A program made the translations under genes and the position numbers. From E44-bin32 sp034430795 (GTDB lineage Bacteria > Chloroflexota > Anaerolineae > Anaerolineales > E44-bin32): DNA of 64,000 nucleotides. Under the pieces are notes generated by a model, which ran no database searches, had not been told where the DNA came from, and worked only from the letters and a program-made list of their open reading frames with translations. The stretch is from contig DAOUDJ010000016.1 in the NCBI GenBank assembly GCA_034430795.1, positions 13,539-77,538 of the forward strand. Direction: 5' to 3'. Shown here piece by piece: positions 25,463 to 34,804 of the stretch. Within the stretch, counting starts at the first letter, position 1, and every line of letters begins with the position of its first letter.

Positions 25463-26089
25463 CTAGATCGTCCATTCATCGTGCACAATCCCAACAAGAA
25501 ACCATTCATCCCCTTCTTGTATAAAAACCAACCTTAAGCTTCGCCAATCGAGTCCATCATAGTCAGGGTTAAAACCTGTGAAATGAAATTCAACCATCTC
25601 TCCCCCGGGATAGAAATCCGAAATATTATTGATCGTCCCTCCCTCGCCCCCTATCCGCCGGTTATATCCAATCTCCTCTGCGCTGTCGAAATCCTGGTCA
25701 TAAATGAACTGGTCGTAATACTGCTCGAAAGTGAGTTCGATCGGTGCCCCAGAGCCATCGTATACCCCCCAAAGGAGCACCACATCCTCAGAGAAAAGAT
25801 TCGGAACATCCTCGGCTGGGACCGTAATGTCCGCATCGCGCACAAACGCATAGGGAGAAAAACGTATGCCTTGCGTTGGATGGACTAGACTCGCAAGCAG
25901 ATCCAGATCTCGATCGTGCAGTGCTTTGATAACCCTATCAGCTTTATGACGGATCATCTCCTCTGTCGAGACTGGGGTAACAGTGGGTGTTGCCGGCGCG
26001 ATTGTGGGAGAAGGAATTTCAGCAGCTGCAGCGCAGGACACGACGAGTATCGAAAAGAACGGGATTAGTAGTAAGCGGAAGGCCTTCAT
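25463..26089 (-). CDS. Lipoprotein of unknown function
   Basis: A signal peptide KAFRLLLIPFFSILVVSC ends in a lipobox Cys, followed by a Pro/Thr-rich linker (PSPTIAPATPTVTPV) and a soluble domain of about 160 residues rich in aromatic and acidic residues. The fold resembles small NTF2-like or DUF-type extracellular domains, but I do not recognise it. AGAGG lies 8 nt before the ATG at 26089. It should be anchored outside the cytoplasmic membrane. Confidence 0.75.
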   Translation of the reverse strand: MKAFRLLLIPFFSILVVSCAAAAEIPSPTIAPATPTVTPVSTEEMIRHKADRVIKALHDRDLDLLASLVHPTQGIRFSPYAFVRDADITVPAEDVPNLFSEDVVLLWGVYDGSGAPIELTFEQYYDQFIYDQDFDSAEEIGYNRRIGGEGGTINNISDFYPGGEMVEFHFTGFNPDYDGLDWRSLRLVFIQEGDEWFLVGIVHDEWTI

Positions 26090-26120
26090 ACGCAATACCT
26101 CTTTCAAGCAGTGACCCATA

Positions 26121-26357
26121 CTAATGAGCGCCGGGTTTTATGCCATCAGGTTTGTCTCCAATCTCCGACAGGGCGGTATCGATGGATTGTATCTGTGTCC
26201 TCAGCACCCGCAATTCCTCGATGGAGTGATCGAGTTCACCATCTCTTAAGTCGTCAAACTCTAACCGATCCTCATATTCCGATACTAGAAGGACCAGAAT
26301 TTTCCTGCGCCCCTGAAGATCTGCGATCAGTGTTTTTGGATCGTCGCCTTTGCCCAT
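26121..26357 (-). CDS. Small coiled-coil hypothetical protein
   Basis: A 78-residue acidic helical protein (EEYEDRLEFDDL-type composition) ending in DKPDGIKPGAH. Heptad-like leucine and isoleucine spacing suggests a short coiled coil. It lies 31 bp upstream of the lipoprotein gene on the same strand. The ATG at 26357 is chosen over the TTG at 26378. No function recognised. Confidence 0.55.
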   Translation of the reverse strand: MGKGDDPKTLIADLQGRRKILVLLVSEYEDRLEFDDLRDGELDHSIEELRVLRTQIQSIDTALSEIGDKPDGIKPGAH

Positions 26358-26553
26358 AACAAACCTGCGTTCTAGCAAGTAGATTCTAAAGGGAAGTTGT
26401 GTGCTGATGTCGAACTCTTCGGAGCCGTCAATAGCGCACCTAACCGCAGGGACGCAAGGCCCTGCAGGTTGAGCAATACGTCTGCCCCAGCATACCAGAT
26501 AGCAGCCAGGGCAGACAATCAGCGCAGTATTAGTGATCGAGTTTCCGTTGAAC

Positions 26554-26913
26554 TTATTTTTTTAGCTCTTTGCCGATCTTTGAAACTTCATCCCCCAAAT
26601 CCATGAGCAGGTATAGCCCCTCGGAAATCGCTCGTAGGAAAACAAAAAAGAATCCCGCTACAGCGATAAGGAGCAGTGGTGTGGATAGATTACCGATCAT
26701 CTGGTTGAGGGTAACAATAGCACCTTGGAATTGCACGCCGGCGACCGATAGTATGAAAACAATCAGATTGATCAAGAAAAGCACAATTACTACGAGAAAT
26801 AACCAGGATAGCAGCATCGCCTGAGATGATGTCGACATTAAGTTTCTTCTATTGATATATCGATCGTCATCTTCCTGAACATCTGTTGTTTTCGGTTCCA
26901 TTTCTTCTGTCAT
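26554..26913 (-). CDS. Small membrane protein with two TM segments
   Basis: The 119-residue product starts at an ATG with a strong GAGGAGG 5 nt upstream. An acidic N-terminal tail (TEEMEPKTTDVQEDDDRY) precedes two hydrophobic helices (LLSWLFLVVIVLFLINLIVF and LLLIAVAGFFFVFLRAI). The longer frame to 27117 is unlikely to be translated. Function unknown; the acidic tail probably faces the cytoplasm. Confidence 0.7.
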   Translation of the reverse strand: MTEEMEPKTTDVQEDDDRYINRRNLMSTSSQAMLLSWLFLVVIVLFLINLIVFILSVAGVQFQGAIVTLNQMIGNLSTPLLLIAVAGFFFVFLRAISEGLYLLMDLGDEVSKIGKELKK

Positions 26914-27122
26914 GTTTTCCTCCTCAGGAATCATCTGTTGTAATTTGTCTTGCACCCAGGGTCTGAGCACTTCAGCAGCAAGCAGAAGGCTATGATTTGC
27001 CGGAATGAATTGTAAGACATTATTGGTTACTTGGTGTCGCAATTTGTAGAGCAGAATTGGCGAACGCTTCGCACAAGGGCTATCCCTTTCAAGGGTCCAC
27101 AGGGACAGACTGCGCATTATCC

Positions 27123-27719
27123 CTATTCGTATGTTCGTTTCAGCTTCTCTTCCAAGTTAGCCTTTACGGATGGCCACTCGCTGTCAATTATGCTGTAGTA
27201 GATAGAGTCGCGGATATAACCATCGCTCACAATCATTTGCTTGCGCAGGATACCCTCTTTGACCGCTCCTATCCGTTCAAGGGATTTTTGTGATCGCTGG
27301 TTGCGTGCGTCGGTCTTGAATTGTACGCGGATGCAGTCCAGCGTCTCGAAAGCGTGTTTTATAAGTAAATACTTGCACTCGGTATTCACCCCAGATCGTT
27401 GATATTCCCTGCCAAACCAGGTCCCACCAATTTCCAAAGCCCGGTGATCTTCTCGTATCTCCAGGTAGCGAGAACAGCCAATAGGTTGATTTGATTCAAG
27501 GAGAATCACTGCAAATGGCAGGTCTGTCCCTTGCGCTGCTCGGGCGAGCAACATTTTTACAAGCTCGTACATTTTTGCTTCTGTATTGATATTTCCGTAG
27601 GGCAAGAACTTCCAGATCGCCTCATCCTGACAGACGACCGCCAGATCGGGCACATGAGCTTCAGAGAGTGGTTCCAAGCGCACAATAGAGCCTGTGAGTC
27701 GGACAGGTTGAATAGTCAT
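27123..27719 (-). CDS. GNAT-family N-acetyltransferase (RimJ/RimL-like)
   Basis: A 198-residue GNAT protein with a RimJ/RimL layout: VRLTGSIVRLEPLSEAHVPD at the start, GTWFGREYQRSGVNTECKYL (acetyl-CoA-binding region), and VQFKTDARNQRSQKSLERIG with the conserved N-x-x-S-x-x-x-x-E pattern. It probably acetylates a protein N-terminus or a small amine. It is a single gene; no partner visible. Confidence 0.83.
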   Translation of the reverse strand: MTIQPVRLTGSIVRLEPLSEAHVPDLAVVCQDEAIWKFLPYGNINTEAKMYELVKMLLARAAQGTDLPFAVILLESNQPIGCSRYLEIREDHRALEIGGTWFGREYQRSGVNTECKYLLIKHAFETLDCIRVQFKTDARNQRSQKSLERIGAVKEGILRKQMIVSDGYIRDSIYYSIIDSEWPSVKANLEEKLKRTYE

Positions 27720-28117
27720 CCTAAAGATTCAAACACTTCCTTATCAAATGCAGACTATATTTTTATTCGTCCATGAGAGGTGAAGTCACCGGGCACCCAT
27801 CTTGTTACCGGAACACATCATCGTTTAATTCTACGGTGCAATCGGTTGCTTTTCAAGCGAGTCGATAGGCGTATTCCACTTTTCTCGAGGTTCGCACGCG
27901 CGCGCACCAACCCATTAAACCCCTTCTGCACACCCAGGCACTAAATTCCTACGTCTAGCGATTGTCAATCTGAGCCATAATAAACAATTTTCCAACGAGT
28001 TAAACTTAGAATCTCTCATAGACGCATCGACTTCCGGCTGCTTTAAGTGTCCGCTCCGTAAAGAGGACAAGCAACCGAATAATCGTTTCTCCTGGTTGGA
28101 ACGCAATGGATTTCGAT
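27720..28117. other. 398-bp stretch without a supported gene
   Basis: I see no convincing ORF, RNA gene or repeat here. A 63-codon frame (27915-28106, minus) has no Shine-Dalgarno and random-looking composition. There may be promoter sequence for the GNAT gene near 27720-27790, but no clear -35/-10 pair. Confidence 0.5.
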
Positions 28118-28393
28118 TTAAGGATATGCGCTCGAAAGGTATTCGATTAACACTTCTTGTTCGAGTGTATTGAGCTCAGCGCCTTTGTTCACCATACGCC
28201 GGACAGTCGTTCCCCATTGTGCCGGGCTTTTCGAGGCACGCTCAACTCGATCGAGCGTATGGCATTCTGTACAGCGCTGCTCGAGAAGCGCTGGCCCGTC
28301 AAGTGTGGTCGCTGAACCTGGACTACAGGCTGAAATGAAAACACTCAGGAGAAGCGTTAGGATAACAATTTTTAATGCCGACTTTCGAATCAT
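28118..28393 (-). CDS. Mono-haem cytochrome c-like lipoprotein
   Basis: A 91-residue protein with a lipoprotein signal (KIVILTLLLSVFISAC) and a single CTECH haem-c motif at RCTECHTLDRV, then a short helical domain ending in EYLSSAYP. AGGAG lies upstream of ATG 28393. It would be an outer-face electron carrier anchored to the membrane, attached by a cytochrome c maturation system not seen in this window. A Met ligand such as the one in TVRRMVNKG is a candidate sixth ligand. Confidence 0.78.
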   Translation of the reverse strand: MIRKSALKIVILTLLLSVFISACSPGSATTLDGPALLEQRCTECHTLDRVERASKSPAQWGTTVRRMVNKGAELNTLEQEVLIEYLSSAYP

Positions 28394-28518
28394 CGTATCT
28401 CCTGCTATAAACGAGCGTTCTTTAATTTCCGCTGCCTGTATCGCTCTCATCTTGATATTAATTAAACTTAGTCCATCTTGCATGGCCGCTAACGTACGAT
28501 TATAACGGATTTGAACTG

Positions 28519-28720
28519 CAAAGTCCCCGGTTTTATCGGGGGCAAAGCCCCGGTTCCGTTTTACACCCTGAAGCGGAAAAGGGGTTGTGGGACGAAGTCA
28601 CACGTTTTTTTGGGGAAGGCGCCGGGGTTTATTCCATCACCGGAAATCCCAGCATTTCTATTCGACAACCTTGTTTGCAATTCGCGTCGCTCAGTTCATC
28701 CTCCCGCAGGATATCTGTAC
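28519..28720 (+). repeat. Interspersed GC-rich element (family B, copy)
   Basis: Contains GCAAAGTCCCCGG, GGGGAAGGCGCCGGGG and CATCACCGGAAATCCCAGCA, which match in order the elements at 59130, 60210 and 63861 with scattered differences. ORFs overlapping it in several frames are explained by its GC-rich, stop-poor composition. The rest of the gap up to 29066 shows no supported gene. Confidence 0.65.
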
Positions 28721-29066
28721 GATGCGCTATGCGTGAACCCATGCGAAGCACGTTATGGCGAAGCGCACCGGAAGGGCATACGCGGTCGCCACCGGCGACC
28801 GGTTAAATGCACGAATGCAGGCTCAGCATTCATACCTTCAAAGATAAATGTAACGATACGCCATTCTCGTGCATATAGTATGTAGAGATAACAAGGGATG
28901 TTGTCGAAGATTTGCTGCCTCTGTATATCGCGGATGAAGTGAGCGATGATACGAAGATGACCCTCGAATGATCATTGCCTTCTCCCAAGTGTTTTCTACT
29001 ATTAAGATAGATCACATGAAGAAGGTGAGATCCCTGCGTAAGATCCAACTCCAAAATCGTGCGGCA

Positions 29067-29432
29067 TCAATGATTGAGCCACGCCAGAGCTAGCGGGCGA
29101 TCAATGAAATACCTTGCCAATATGCCCCTATTCACGGCAACAGTTTCTACAAAACGCATATCATTTTTCAACCCAACACGGGTCAGAAGAGCGAAGCGAA
29201 GTGCAGCGGGATTTCTTGTATCCAAGAGTGAAACAACGAATTCGTAAAGCATGTACGGTGAAGGTAAAGTTTCTACCGCTTCGGTATCAAATAGAACTTT
29301 CGTCGTTTTTTTCTCTTGATAAAGACGTTCAAGCTCACCCTGCGAGCGAAGCATTTCACTGTTCGTCACCTCGCCCCAGGAATGGATCTCAATCAGGTTG
29401 TCTTTCGCGTTGAAGAGCACTTTTCCAGGCAT
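29067..29432 (-). CDS. Small STAS/SpoIIAA-like hypothetical protein
   Basis: A 121-residue protein with alternating strand/helix pattern: DNLIEIHSWGEVTNSEM, KKTTKVLFDTEAVETLPSP, RFALLTRVGLKNDMRFVETV. This is reminiscent of the SpoIIAA-like/STAS fold, but I am unsure. AAAGGA lies 6 nt upstream of the ATG. It is downstream of the NHLP-like gene and regulator on the same strand. Confidence 0.6.
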   Translation of the reverse strand: MPGKVLFNAKDNLIEIHSWGEVTNSEMLRSQGELERLYQEKKTTKVLFDTEAVETLPSPYMLYEFVVSLLDTRNPAALRFALLTRVGLKNDMRFVETVAVNRGILARYFIDRPLALAWLNH

Positions 29433-29523
29433 TCTTTATCCTTTCAACCGCCGATTGAAGTAAAGCTTCACGGTGCCAACATTGCTAGAACTCAACGATT
29501 AGATGATCCTATTGGTTTGCGCG

Positions 29524-29814
29524 TTATGCGGCTTTATATTGTCCCCTCTCTTCCGCTTGCTTGAGCAGCCCTTCGGTCGGCCATGAGAAGGGGATGTCAG
29601 GATCGGTGGAGTCGTGTTGATAGACGATCGAATAGGCCTGATTCGCAAAAACCAAAAAATCATATGCGCTGATATCTCGCAATGCGGATCGGATCTCATC
29701 GCAGAACTCGTATTCCTCGAGCAGGTTTTCGACCCCACCATTCTTCAGTGCCGCTAAAAATGCTGGATCGATAAGCGCTCGACCGAGAAATTTATCTAGC
29801 ACTCTCATCATCAT
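29524..29814 (-). CDS. Small protein resembling NHLP-clan (Os1348/Franean-type) leader proteins
   Basis: The 96-residue protein begins VLDKFLGRALIDPAFLAAL followed by LLEEYEFCDEIRSALRDI. This matches the pattern (LxxALxDPxFxxxLxxxP-LxxYxLxxExxxALR) of leader-like proteins in the NHLP clan, some of which are RiPP precursors. A 45-residue tail follows with no evident core peptide or double-Gly site. GGGAGG precedes the ATG triplet by 9 nt. It follows a 14-codon ORF and a hairpin downstream of a BTAD regulator. The family call is a low-certainty pattern match. Confidence 0.6.
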   Translation of the reverse strand: MMMRVLDKFLGRALIDPAFLAALKNGGVENLLEEYEFCDEIRSALRDISAYDFLVFANQAYSIVYQHDSTDPDIPFSWPTEGLLKQAEERGQYKAA

Positions 29815-29857
29815 CGCCGTAAACCTCCCTGGTTCATCACCGTGGTTAAATTTTCCA

Positions 29858-29880
29858 GCAGGCAGCCCCCTGCTGCCTGC
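29858..29880 (-). promoter_or_regulatory. Perfect intercistronic hairpin
   Basis: A 9-bp perfect stem (GCAGGCAGC / GCTGCCTGC) with an AGGGG loop on the minus strand. It lies between the 14-codon ORF and the 96-residue protein. No T run follows, so it may be an attenuator-like or RNA-stability element rather than a terminator. Confidence 0.6.
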
Positions 29881-29926
29881 CGATGTAGATTCTTACTCTT
29901 GATTGGTAGGTCGGAATAAGAGGGGA

Positions 29927-29971
29927 TTAGCCCCCGCCCGTTCCGTCTGTCATGGGCATTCGATAAGACAT
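29927..29971 (-). CDS. 14-codon ORF with strong Shine-Dalgarno
   Basis: Reads MSYRMPMTDGTGGG then TAA. AGGAGG lies 8 nt upstream of the ATG (plus-strand 29980-29985), and the surrounding AACAAC/GTTGTT bases could fold the SD into a loop. The strength and spacing of the RBS are better than for most annotated genes nearby. The peptide is rich in Gly at its end and could be a leader peptide for the downstream hairpin/gene, a signalling peptide or a RiPP-like product. Confidence 0.55.
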   Translation of the reverse strand: MSYRMPMTDGTGGG

Positions 29972-30174
29972 ATCAACAACCTCCTGTTGTTTTTGTAAAC
30001 CCTCAACAGCAGATTAATCCAATACCCCTCATGAAACCCTCACCTTCCGGGAACAGGCTTCAAACATAGCGAATTTTGATATGTCAGGTCTACACAAGGA
30101 CAACCGACAGAAAAACCACCCATGTCTGCGATGGAAGCGATCATCATGATGTTTTAGTTTTGAATGGGGGTTTG

Positions 30175-33100
30175 TTAATCTATGATACGTTCGTACAGAT
30201 TGCGTGCTTCTTGTGGAGGGTCTAAACCAAGCTCTTCTGCCAGGAGACGGCAATAGGCTTGATAATGAGACACAGCGTCGCTCCTGCGCCCCATTTGACT
30301 CAAGAGCTCCAGATAACGCATGTTTAAATCATCCCGCAAGGGATCAAGGGAGATCGCCTTGCGCAGACTCTTGAGAGCGTATTCATCTTTCCCAAGAGCC
30401 AACGCTTCGGAGGCATGCTCGTTTAATGTAAACAGACACCTTCGCTCGAGTTCACTCCGACGCATGAGGACCCAATCCGCGGTGAACTCCGGGAGAAACG
30501 AACCCCCATAAGCGTTCAAGGCCTCGCCAAGAGCGAAGAGTCTCCGCGGGTCGCCAGCCGCCATCGCCTCCGCAATCTCAGTCGCTTGTTCAAACTCGGA
30601 GATATCGTACTTAACGCTGATCTCTGGATTGACCTGGTATCTATTCCCCTCGATAAATATCAGATCCTCCATGATCGCCGTTCGCAGGCTGTGTGTGGCG
30701 TTATACAGACTGGATAGTGCATTGTCTATCGTCATTCCTGGCCAGATATCCTCCAACAGGATGTCCCGGGAAACCGGGCCCTCTCCGGCGAGATAGAAAA
30801 GTACCTGGCGCGGGAGAGGCTCCAAATCAATGATCCGACGTCCACCGGCGCTGATTTTCGTCTCCCCCAAGGCACGAAGATCCAACTGATGGTCCTCGTC
30901 TTGTTCAGCGCTCCCATGTTGGAATTCTCCTGCAAATGCTCGCATCACCTCGATCCGATGCACGATCCCCGTCAGCACAGGGTGGGTGATTTGAAATTGG
31001 GAGAAGAGTTTCAACGCATTCTTGTCGGCGAACACCTCGGCGGCGAGAACCTGTCCCATGCCATTCACCCCCACACTGTCCAGAGCTTGCTTGAAGCGAT
31101 CTGCACCCGCTGTCGTTTTCCCTTGCACTACTAACGCCATGCCGAGCAGGTATAGAAGCAGCGTTTGATCTGAGGCGCTCAACCAGCGATCCCCTCGTTC
31201 GAGGAGCACCGATAATTCCATTTCTCCCTTTCCTGGATCCTTTCCCAATTCGATGGCCGCACGTTGAAGGACAGTTAAAGTGGATTTCCCTTCATCATCT
31301 GCAGCGCCCTCCGCTCTGCGCAGCCACTCAAGCGATAATTCGAGCGTGCCCCAACGCCGGTGAAGGACGCTCGTTCCCAAGAAACCGTAGAAAATGAGCG
31401 GTCTTTCTCCGAGCTGCGTGGCGATTGTGAGACCGCGACCATACAACTCACCGGCTTGGTAGTAAAGGCCAAGGTCACAGAAAAGGTCCGCCTGACCATA
31501 CAAAAGGATTGCCTGCGTTGATCTATTTGCAGCTTGATGTGCGTTCTGCAGACCTTCACGGAAGAATTCGAGCGCTTCACCAAAACGCCCGTTGAGATGC
31601 GCATAAACCGCTAAATTATTGAGACAACTTGCCAATGAACTAGGGGATCCGGTGCGTTTCAATATCTTGTAGGCACGCATAGCAAACGCAAATCCTTCGC
31701 GAGGATCTCCCAAATAATTTCGAATCCTAGATAAATCGAGCAGCACATTCGCCAGGGTGAATTCTTCATTCTTCTTTTCCAGGAGTTTTACGGATTTAAG
31801 CGCATAATTCTCCGCCAGGCTCAGGTCACCTCCGCTTGCACGGGTTGCCAGGGCTCTCAAGCGATGGCATGTGGCTCTGCGAAGATGAGCACCGCTCTTC
31901 GGGAGGAGCTGCTCTGCTTGATCAGCAGCCTCGAAGACCTGGCGATACTCCCCTTTGCGATAGGCGATCCAGCCACGAACGGTCGCTACACGCGCGAGCA
32001 TCTTGCGGCGTTTGCTCGCAGACACGCTCTCGAGCGCGTTTTGTGCCTGCTCCAGCTCGATTTCCGCCGCTTCCAAGTCACCGAGGTCGGCATACGCTGT
32101 CGCCAGGCATAAATAGACGGTCGGGATCATGTCACCTGCGTCTTTCAGGGCATGCGCCCAACCGCTTAGCGTATTAATCCGACCCACCTCAAACATCTGC
32201 CGTGAATGTTTCTCTGCTAGTGAAGCAGCTTCTCTCGTTTTTCCAGCCGCCGTGAATACAGAGATCGCCAATTCGATATCACCCGACGAACCGTAATATT
32301 GCGCAGCACGAACGGAGAGCTTGGTATAGCGTTTCGCACTGACGTTCACAAGCTGATCGACCAGGAAATTCCGATACAAGGGGTGGAACTCGTACGTCTT
32401 TAAAGTGAGATCGGTCGTCGATATGAATAGACCTTTGCGGGCAAGCCTTCCCAACATCTTTCGGCTGTCACCCCGCTCAAGCACTTCATCACAGGCTACT
32501 GAAGTCATGACGGGAAGGACTGCAGCCTCAAGCATGAACTCACGCAGATCGCTCGGTTCCGCCTCAAAAGCTGAAGATACGAAAAACTCGTGGAGAAGAG
32601 GTCTCCCGCTCAAGATATCATCGACCCCACCCTCTATCGTTTTTGCAGAAAGTAAGACCCCCGGGATCCAGCCTTGCGTTTGGTCAAGCAGTAAATCTAC
32701 TTGATCGCGTTCGAGATTCAGGTTAAGTTTCTTCTCGACCAGTGCAACCACTTCCTCCCGGGACAGCGCCAGCGCCTCGGTTCCTATGCCGAACATCTGA
32801 GAATTGACGACGAGTTTCGATATCGATACATCGGGAAGGGCGCGCCCGGCAGCCAGGAAGGTCAGTCGATCCGGGCTCTCCAAAATGAGCGTGTCGATCA
32901 GCTTGATCGAGTCCGCGGACGAATTGATGATCTGCACATCATCCAGCACGAGAATAAAACGTTCGGAAATATGCTCCTCAATCGCAGTGATCAACGTGCG
33001 TGCCAGGGCTTCAGGCGGAGACCCGCCAAGATTTTGAAAATCTAACGAATTGCGCAATCGGCGGAAACGATGCTGAAGTGAGGCTTTCAAGACCAAAGCC

Positions 33101-33339
33101 AATCGCATGGGATCTTGATCTTCTTCGCACAAGCCAACCCAGCAGATCGGCAGATCGGTATGTGTGATGAAATCTGCCATCAAGGTTGTCTTCCCATACC
33201 CAGGAGGCGCCACCACGACGATTAATTTATGGTCAAGCGCGGCAACAATGCTGCTGACCAACCCTTCACGATGCATTCGAGATTCGTCAAAAGATGGCGG
33301 TGTAATCGCTCGACGCACGGAGTAAGAATTTTCAATCAT
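30175..33339 (-). CDS. Large ATPase/TPR transcriptional activator with BTAD domain (MalT/SARP-like)
   Basis: A 1054-residue regulator. Residues 1-280 form a STAND-type NTPase with Walker A VVVAPPGYGKTTLMADF (Lys50) and Walker B FILVLDDVQII. The centre (about 330-830) is a series of TPR-like helical repeats. The C-terminus has an OmpR/winged-helix DNA-binding region (around 840-940) and a BTAD-type helical domain including AISLDPLRDDLNMRYLELL and ending LAEELGLDPPQEARNLYERI. Such proteins sense a ligand or partner protein and activate nearby genes, which here would be the peptide/NHLP-like/STAS-like genes downstream. Confidence 0.85.
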   Translation of the reverse strand: MIENSYSVRRAITPPSFDESRMHREGLVSSIVAALDHKLIVVVAPPGYGKTTLMADFITHTDLPICWVGLCEEDQDPMRLALVLKASLQHRFRRLRNSLDFQNLGGSPPEALARTLITAIEEHISERFILVLDDVQIINSSADSIKLIDTLILESPDRLTFLAAGRALPDVSISKLVVNSQMFGIGTEALALSREEVVALVEKKLNLNLERDQVDLLLDQTQGWIPGVLLSAKTIEGGVDDILSGRPLLHEFFVSSAFEAEPSDLREFMLEAAVLPVMTSVACDEVLERGDSRKMLGRLARKGLFISTTDLTLKTYEFHPLYRNFLVDQLVNVSAKRYTKLSVRAAQYYGSSGDIELAISVFTAAGKTREAASLAEKHSRQMFEVGRINTLSGWAHALKDAGDMIPTVYLCLATAYADLGDLEAAEIELEQAQNALESVSASKRRKMLARVATVRGWIAYRKGEYRQVFEAADQAEQLLPKSGAHLRRATCHRLRALATRASGGDLSLAENYALKSVKLLEKKNEEFTLANVLLDLSRIRNYLGDPREGFAFAMRAYKILKRTGSPSSLASCLNNLAVYAHLNGRFGEALEFFREGLQNAHQAANRSTQAILLYGQADLFCDLGLYYQAGELYGRGLTIATQLGERPLIFYGFLGTSVLHRRWGTLELSLEWLRRAEGAADDEGKSTLTVLQRAAIELGKDPGKGEMELSVLLERGDRWLSASDQTLLLYLLGMALVVQGKTTAGADRFKQALDSVGVNGMGQVLAAEVFADKNALKLFSQFQITHPVLTGIVHRIEVMRAFAGEFQHGSAEQDEDHQLDLRALGETKISAGGRRIIDLEPLPRQVLFYLAGEGPVSRDILLEDIWPGMTIDNALSSLYNATHSLRTAIMEDLIFIEGNRYQVNPEISVKYDISEFEQATEIAEAMAAGDPRRLFALGEALNAYGGSFLPEFTADWVLMRRSELERRCLFTLNEHASEALALGKDEYALKSLRKAISLDPLRDDLNMRYLELLSQMGRRSDAVSHYQAYCRLLAEELGLDPPQEARNLYERIID

Positions 33340-33595
33340 CTATAGTAAATACTCTTCGTTGCCATGTGTTTTATATGTACTTAATCGAGTGCCGCGTACC
33401 TTAGAGGTATATCTGCTGTGATTCCCAGGGTCCATTCTCTGTTACGACATGGCTATGCGCATCGACTTAGCTTGATCCAACAAAGCCTCTGTCTGCCCGA
33501 AAACCATGGATTTGTCTGCAGCTCGATATCGCCTGGAAGGTTTGATCTATCCCACACAGACTCCACCTCCACGATCATCATTCCCTTGAGTTTAA

Positions 33596-34804
33596 CTAAC
33601 CGAAGATGCCCGAAGGAGGACCCTCCTCATCTTCCGGTCCACTTCCGAGCGGAGGCACAGGCGGCGGCGCAGGTAACCTGGAAACCTGTCCCTCCTGAGC
33701 ATCATCACCCGGCTCAGGCTCAAGCATTATTTGCGGCTCCGCCCGCTTGCTCAAGTAGCGCGTGACCAACCACAATGCCAAACCCGCGCCTGTGATGAGA
33801 AAGGCATGGAAGAATGCTAGACGAATAACCGCAACAAGTATCCCCAGCAATACAATTTCAAATGCCCGGTAGAGCAGCGTCCCCACCGGAGCGAAATCGG
33901 CAAGTGTGTCACGGACAAGGTCGGCTCGCCCTGCACTTACAATCCCAATGACCATGAGCGACAACAGGCCACCGATGAGCAGTGGAATCCCCCACCACCG
34001 GCCGATATCACGCATTGAGCGGATGATCAGGAGCATGATCACGCCCAGCAATGAAGCAGGTAAGAACCAACTCCACATCATCACAGATCTCATGAACTGG
34101 AGCTGTTCCTTGAACTCGATTATTTCTGATCTCGGAGTATCCTGCGTATCAAGGATTGGAAGTTTGTCGGGTTGTCCACGGATCAATTTCCCTAATTCAG
34201 CGACGGCATAATCAAGAGCTTGCGATCTGTACGGCTCGGGAGGTTCGCAAATCTCGATCGGGATCTCGCCCGTCCGCATCAATTCCTGGCTCATAATCTC
34301 GATCTCATCCGTCGTACAGCTCGGCCATGAGTCGATCAGGGTGTCGATTATGCGCCGTAAACCGCCCTTGAGTAGCCCCTGCTTTAGAGGGACGAGGTCA
34401 ATCGCGATGCGTGGTTCAGGCTGCTCGCTGTCTATCCAGGTAAAAAAAGAGCGGATAATACTATCCAGCTGAGAATCTACCCACTCAGGTGGCATGAGAG
34501 TCGCCAGGATCTCCTCGCGCTCAGCCTGAGATAGATATTGGAACATCGGCTTCAGATCTCCACCGCCAATGTCGATTTCGTCGAACCATCGCTCAGACAA
34601 GAAACTCTCGGCAGCGATATTGTTCACAAAACCCGATTCGAGCAGCCGGTTGCGGAGGATCCCAGAAACATTCTCCGGTGAAAATATCACCTTTGCTAGA
34701 TCGCGCCCCAGTAGCGTCAGCGGCATCAAAAGGATGAACACAAGCGCTATGGCGATCACCAGCGCCTTCAACCCTTTGTTTAAACACCCATTACTTCCCG
34801 TCAT
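33596..34804 (-). CDS. Polytopic membrane protein of unknown function (paralogue of the protein at 43.7 kb)
   Basis: The 402-residue protein has an N-terminal TM helix (LVIAIALVFILLMPLTLLG), a large extracytoplasmic domain of about 200 residues including a CTTDEIEIM segment and EICEPPEP, and four TM helices in the C-terminal third. The tail is Pro/Glu-rich (PAPPPVPPLGSGPEDEEG). The same architecture occurs in the product of 43665-44822. The start overlaps the EamA gene by 4 bp (ATGA), so they are co-translated. Function not recognised. Confidence 0.75.
   Translation of the reverse strand: MTGSNGCLNKGLKALVIAIALVFILLMPLTLLGRDLAKVIFSPENVSGILRNRLLESGFVNNIAAESFLSERWFDEIDIGGGDLKPMFQYLSQAEREEILATLMPPEWVDSQLDSIIRSFFTWIDSEQPEPRIAIDLVPLKQGLLKGGLRRIIDTLIDSWPSCTTDEIEIMSQELMRTGEIPIEICEPPEPYRSQALDYAVAELGKLIRGQPDKLPILDTQDTPRSEIIEFKEQLQFMRSVMMWSWFLPASLLGVIMLLIIRSMRDIGRWWGIPLLIGGLLSLMVIGIVSAGRADLVRDTLADFAPVGTLLYRAFEIVLLGILVAVIRLAFFHAFLITGAGLALWLVTRYLSKRAEPQIMLEPEPGDDAQEGQVSRLPAPPPVPPLGSGPEDEEGPPSGIFG

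Noticed and set aside
28511..28885. Plus-strand ORF of 124 codons
   Set aside because: It lies inside a GC-rich interspersed repeat, has no RBS and no recognisable protein pattern.
30029..30253. Minus-strand 74-codon ORF downstream of the BTAD regulator
   Set aside because: It overlaps the end of the regulator frame, lacks a Shine-Dalgarno and has a composition typical of a shadow frame.
33466..33591. Possible 42-codon minus-strand ORF upstream of the regulator
   Set aside because: The SD-like AAGGGA is almost touching the ATG and the peptide has no conserved features visible; too weak to list.
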